From the NCBI GenBank assembly GCA_946811185.2, contig OX328096.1:51722252-51786251 (forward strand): 64,000 bases of DNA, written 5' to 3'. Under the pieces are notes generated by a model. It was not told the DNA's origin, did not search any database, and saw nothing but the letters and a program-made list of their open reading frames with translations. How positions within the stretch are numbered: position 1 is the stretch's first letter; each line of letters opens with the position of its first letter. The position numbers were made by a program, and so were the translations under genes. The stretch comes from Hippopus hippopus. Taxonomy: Eukaryota > Mollusca > Bivalvia > Cardiida > Cardiidae. Positions 63,590 through 64,000 of this stretch are shown here, one piece after another.

Positions 63590-64000
63590 GTGATACTGAT
63601 CTGCATTGCATTCAAAGGACAGTCTGATCTTGATCTTTTATTGTCTTCAAAAGCGACTATATATATGTCACTGGAGAACATGGGCCATTGTATTGAATCA
63701 TTGTAATGAGCAAGAGCATCACTACAGTAAACCTTGTGCTTTTAATCTGGAATATGGAGAGGATGAGAGTCAACCAGAATGCTGATGAGACAAACATGTT
63801 ACTGAGAGTTTTACACTAAAGCGCTCAATTAATGAAATAGATCTGATAAGAGTGCAAAAGCAGCCTAATTATTGCAGGGTCATTGCTGTCTTGACTACGA
63901 TATCTCAAGTAATAGGAATAGCAGATCCAAAATTTGAGTGACTGCATGTTCTGTGCAGTCTGGTCTGAATCTGGTCTGAATCTGTGCTCTCCAAAGAGGT
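63590..64000. repeat. MITE-B fragments at the window edge
   Basis: CATTCAAAGGACAGTCTGATC (63,608-63,628) and GTGACTGCATGTTCTGTGCAG (63,939-63,959) carry the family centre in decayed form. The second copy runs off the window. No gene between. Confidence 0.45.

Overview
The window looks like nuclear DNA of a marine invertebrate, most likely a bivalve mollusc. It is AT-rich and has long stretches with no open frame of note. It carries tRNA-derived SINEs ending in CAAT/CAAC-type tails, at least five families of palindromic MITE-like repeats, and three large elements made of 150-180 bp tandem units beside a GGAC/GTCC tetranucleotide microsatellite, an architecture known from mollusc 'pearl'-type Helitron-related elements. 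I recognise no host protein-coding gene. Family assignments rest on reading motifs by eye; no database search was run.

Layout. 1-20.8 kb: MITE copies, microsatellites, a SINE (8.1-8.4 kb), 5S-like repeats (12.6-13.1 kb), two diverged copies of a ~500 bp repeat (14.0 and 18.3 kb) and a pearl-like element (16.8-18.1 kb). 20.83-22.16 kb: a full-length mariner with matching 29-bp inverted repeats, a TA duplication and a transposase broken by one in-frame stop. 24-27.4 kb: further MITEs. 27,496-40,168: the main feature, a 12,673-bp virus-like mobile element. 40.2-56 kb: SINEs and a dense cluster of MITEs. 56.4-57.8 and 59.2-61.8 kb: two more tandem-unit elements. 62-64 kb: MITE copies.

The 12.7-kb element has an exact 6-bp target duplication (CCCAAA), 5'-AG...CT-3' ends, inverted repeats of about 2.6 and 2.8 kb, and a perfect hairpin-forming sequence (22 of 23 pairs) at each tip. 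It encodes an intact 1349-aa protein-primed-type family B DNA polymerase, a 218-aa protein that may be a degenerate Rep (HUH) fold, a 283-aa zinc-knuckle protein, a 220-aa coiled-coil/basic protein, a 68-aa cysteine-rich protein, and a 78-aa protein present once in each inverted repeat. This resembles a Polinton/Maverick relative, but I find no integrase, packaging ATPase, protease or capsid gene, so it may depend on a helper or belong to an undescribed group. It was inserted into a copy of the window's commonest MITE, which is split cleanly at the target site.

The most striking observation is regulatory. The 78-aa and 68-aa genes share a ~100-bp promoter module (E2F-like GCGGGAAA, CRE TGACGTCA, TATA box). 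They lack a nearby AATAAA and instead carry 16-nt hairpins almost identical to the 3'-end stem-loop of replication-dependent histone mRNAs. Each inverted repeat holds eight such hairpins in tandem. The other genes have ordinary TATA promoters and, where visible, AATAAA signals. This suggests two expression classes, one tied to host S phase, which would suit an element that must replicate its DNA.
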